Assembly (NCBI RefSeq): GCF_001187725.1
Contig: NZ_LGIQ01000007.1
Coordinates: 193 to 64,192 of the forward strand
From: Brevibacillus reuszeri
Lineage (GTDB): Bacteria > Bacillota > Bacilli > Brevibacillales > Brevibacillaceae
DNA: 64,000 nt
Direction of reading: 5' to 3'
The notes beneath the pieces are model-generated. The model was not told the origin of the DNA. It did no database searches and saw nothing but the letters and a program-made list of their open reading frames with translations. This document shows positions 62,654 to 64,000 of the stretch, in pieces. Position 1 is the first letter of the stretch. Each line of letters begins with the position of its first letter. Position numbers and translations under genes: made by a program.

Positions 62654-63757
62654 ATGAGCGGTACGATTTCATTATTCGAAGCGTATAATCGAACAGCCTA
62701 TCCACTCGTTGGGCATGGAAAAAGAAACATTCAAGTGTTGAAGGATGTACTTAGTGAGTTAGACGGAAAAATGGAAAGTGATGTATATGGTTCTGGGGAG
62801 CTCATCGAGGACTTTCAAAACAAGATTGCAAAATTTTTAGGAAAAGAGGCTGCCGTCTTCTTTCCAAGCGGGACCATGGCACAGCAAATCGCGATGCGAA
62901 TCTGGTCTGAGAAGAAGGGAATCAAACGAGTGGCCTATCATCCGCTCTGCCATCTGGAAATACATGAAGAAGAAGGACTCAAGCATTTGCACGGGATTGA
63001 ATCCCTACTGCTGGCAGATAAAACACGTCTGATTCAGCTTGAAGACGTTTTGAATATGGACACGAATATTTCTTGCCTGCTGCTGGAATTACCGCAGCGC
63101 GAGATTGGCGGAGAGCTGCCCTCTTATGAAGAGCTGGAAGCGATCTCTGCCTTTTGCCGGGAAAAAGGGATCATCCTGCATCTGGATGGCGCTAGACTGC
63201 TTGAGGTGCTTCCTTACTACGAAAAGTCAGCGGAACAAATTTGCAGCCTCTTTGACAGCGTGTACATTTCTTTCTATAAAGGAATCGGAGGAATTGCTGG
63301 CGCGATATTGGCTGGTCACGAAGCATTTGTAAAAGAGTCGGTCATCTGGAAAAGACGTCATGGTGGAGATTTGATCAGCTTGTACCCGTACGTTCTCAGT
63401 GCAGACCATTTCTTTATGCAAAGACAAGATCGCTTTCAACAGTACTATGAAGGTGCCAAAGAGCTGGCAGGCTTGTATAATGATTGTCAGGGAACTACGA
63501 CACGCCCAGTTGTGCCGGTATCCAATATGTTCCATATCCACTTCTCTCTACCGAAAGCAAAGCTGGAGCCTGTTTTGGTCGCGGTCTATGAAGAAACGGG
63601 CGTAGGCTTTATTACGCGCCTGAATCATATCGATGACGAAACGAGCTATTGTGAAGTAAACATCGGAGACCAATTTGCAAGTATTCCAAAAGAAGTGATC
63701 CATCAAGCATTTCACGTACTGAATCAGAAATTGCAAGAAGCGCTTCAGGAGAAATAG
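62654..63757 (+). CDS. threonine-aldolase-fold PLP enzyme
   Basis: A 367-residue fold-type I PLP enzyme of the beta-eliminating lyase / L-threonine aldolase group. The PLP lysine is in ISFYKGIGGIAGAIL; the ring-stacking and Asp positions are in PSGTMAQQIAMRI and ILHLDGARLLE. It cleaves threonine or related beta-hydroxy amino acids to glycine and an aldehyde; substrate inferred. ATG 62654 is 12 nt after AAAGGAG, slightly long. Confidence 0.85.
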   Translation: MSGTISLFEAYNRTAYPLVGHGKRNIQVLKDVLSELDGKMESDVYGSGELIEDFQNKIAKFLGKEAAVFFPSGTMAQQIAMRIWSEKKGIKRVAYHPLCHLEIHEEEGLKHLHGIESLLLADKTRLIQLEDVLNMDTNISCLLLELPQREIGGELPSYEELEAISAFCREKGIILHLDGARLLEVLPYYEKSAEQICSLFDSVYISFYKGIGGIAGAILAGHEAFVKESVIWKRRHGGDLISLYPYVLSADHFFMQRQDRFQQYYEGAKELAGLYNDCQGTTTRPVVPVSNMFHIHFSLPKAKLEPVLVAVYEETGVGFITRLNHIDDETSYCEVNIGDQFASIPKEVIHQAFHVLNQKLQEALQEK

Positions 63758-63791
63758 ACTTTTTGCAGATTCCAGACAGGGAGAGCTGACG

Positions 63792-64000
63792 ATGAGTGAG
63801 CAGGAGAAACGATTAGAAGAAAGCTGGGTCACAAATGCTGAGGCATGGACGCAGTCCGTTCGGCAAAACCAGATTGAAAGCCGCAAGCTTGCCACTGATC
63901 AGGCAATCATAGATGAAATCGTCTCGTTACACCCGCGAAAAGTCATGGATGTAGGTAGCGGGGAGGGATGGCTTGCGAGGGCTTTACATACAAGGGGAAT
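63792..64000 (+). CDS. class I SAM-dependent methyltransferase, cut by the window edge
   Basis: The first 69 codons of a methyltransferase-like gene. After a helical lead of 45 residues comes the SAM-binding motif I, VMDVGSGEGWLARAL. The rest is outside the window, so substrate class cannot be judged. RBS GGGAGAG before ATG 63792, 34 bp after the aldolase gene. Confidence 0.85.
   Translation, partial: MSEQEKRLEESWVTNAEAWTQSVRQNQIESRKLATDQAIIDEIVSLHPRKVMDVGSGEGWLARALHTRG

Overview
The window looks like chromosomal DNA of an endospore-forming member of the Bacillales, most probably Brevibacillus or a close relative in the Paenibacillaceae. The basis is the set of sporulation genes (an alpha/beta SASP, a spoVA-type operon, a SleB-type cortex hydrolase, YtfJ/GerW), an S-layer-homology protein with a 3D domain, the ytfI-ytfJ pair, a 1148-residue pyruvate carboxylase, YhaM, a YtnP-type lactonase, an LCP wall protein, tRNA genes with encoded CCA ends, and strong AGGAGG ribosome-binding sites with frequent TTG and GTG starts. 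The genus is inferred. I see no phage, insertion sequence or CRISPR array.

Layout. Bases 1-1350 carry eleven tRNA genes ending in a terminator. A strong hairpin and a second terminator follow (1360-1577), then a reverse-strand sensor histidine kinase. A TerC-type membrane protein and a YkoP-like/glycolipid glycosyltransferase pair (3.0-5.5 kb) lead into a spore block: a SASP with a textbook sigma-G promoter, DUF1657, a DUF421-DUF1657 fusion, spoVAC, spoVAD, spoVAEb, a SleB-type hydrolase, an SLH-3D protein, and ytfI-ytfJ (5.5-12.1 kb). The operon matches the composition of the spoVA-2mob type linked in other Bacillales to spore heat resistance. A reverse-strand block holds an orphan FliD-like protein and pyruvate carboxylase (12.1-16.9 kb).

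From 17 to 34 kb come mostly single housekeeping and stress genes: gamma-glutamylcyclotransferase, tpx, an autoregulated TetR/metallo-hydrolase pair with three tandem operators, an RluA synthase, homogentisate dioxygenase with a flavin reductase, MFS, a luciferase-like monooxygenase, map, nadE, DedA, DUF1232 and yhaM. From 34 to 46 kb are a secreted YcdB-type protein, an unusual three-gene cassette ending in a 701-residue SEC-C protein, a PfkB kinase, a 45-residue ORF, an LCP protein behind a long structured leader, and a candidate structured RNA at 44.55-44.67 kb. From 45 to 64 kb are an OYE/FadH-type Fe-S flavoprotein, ytnP, a PadR/hydrolase unit, a MarR/nitroreductase/monooxygenase operon, a YtrA-type GntR/ABC operon whose ATPase carries an exact 36-bp in-frame tandem duplication, a second ABC exporter, MFS, SGNH hydrolase, a threonine-aldolase-fold enzyme and a methyltransferase cut by the window edge.

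The most unusual items are the ABC ATPase duplication, the SEC-C cassette with a possible internal start, the spoVA-2mob-like operon with an internal 15-bp hairpin, the orphan FliD-like protein, and the two unassigned RNA candidates. Several local regulators (TetR, PadR, MarR, GntR) have visible operators over their own promoters, so the accessory genes appear to sit in small self-regulated units. All structures and family assignments were read by eye; no search or folding was run.
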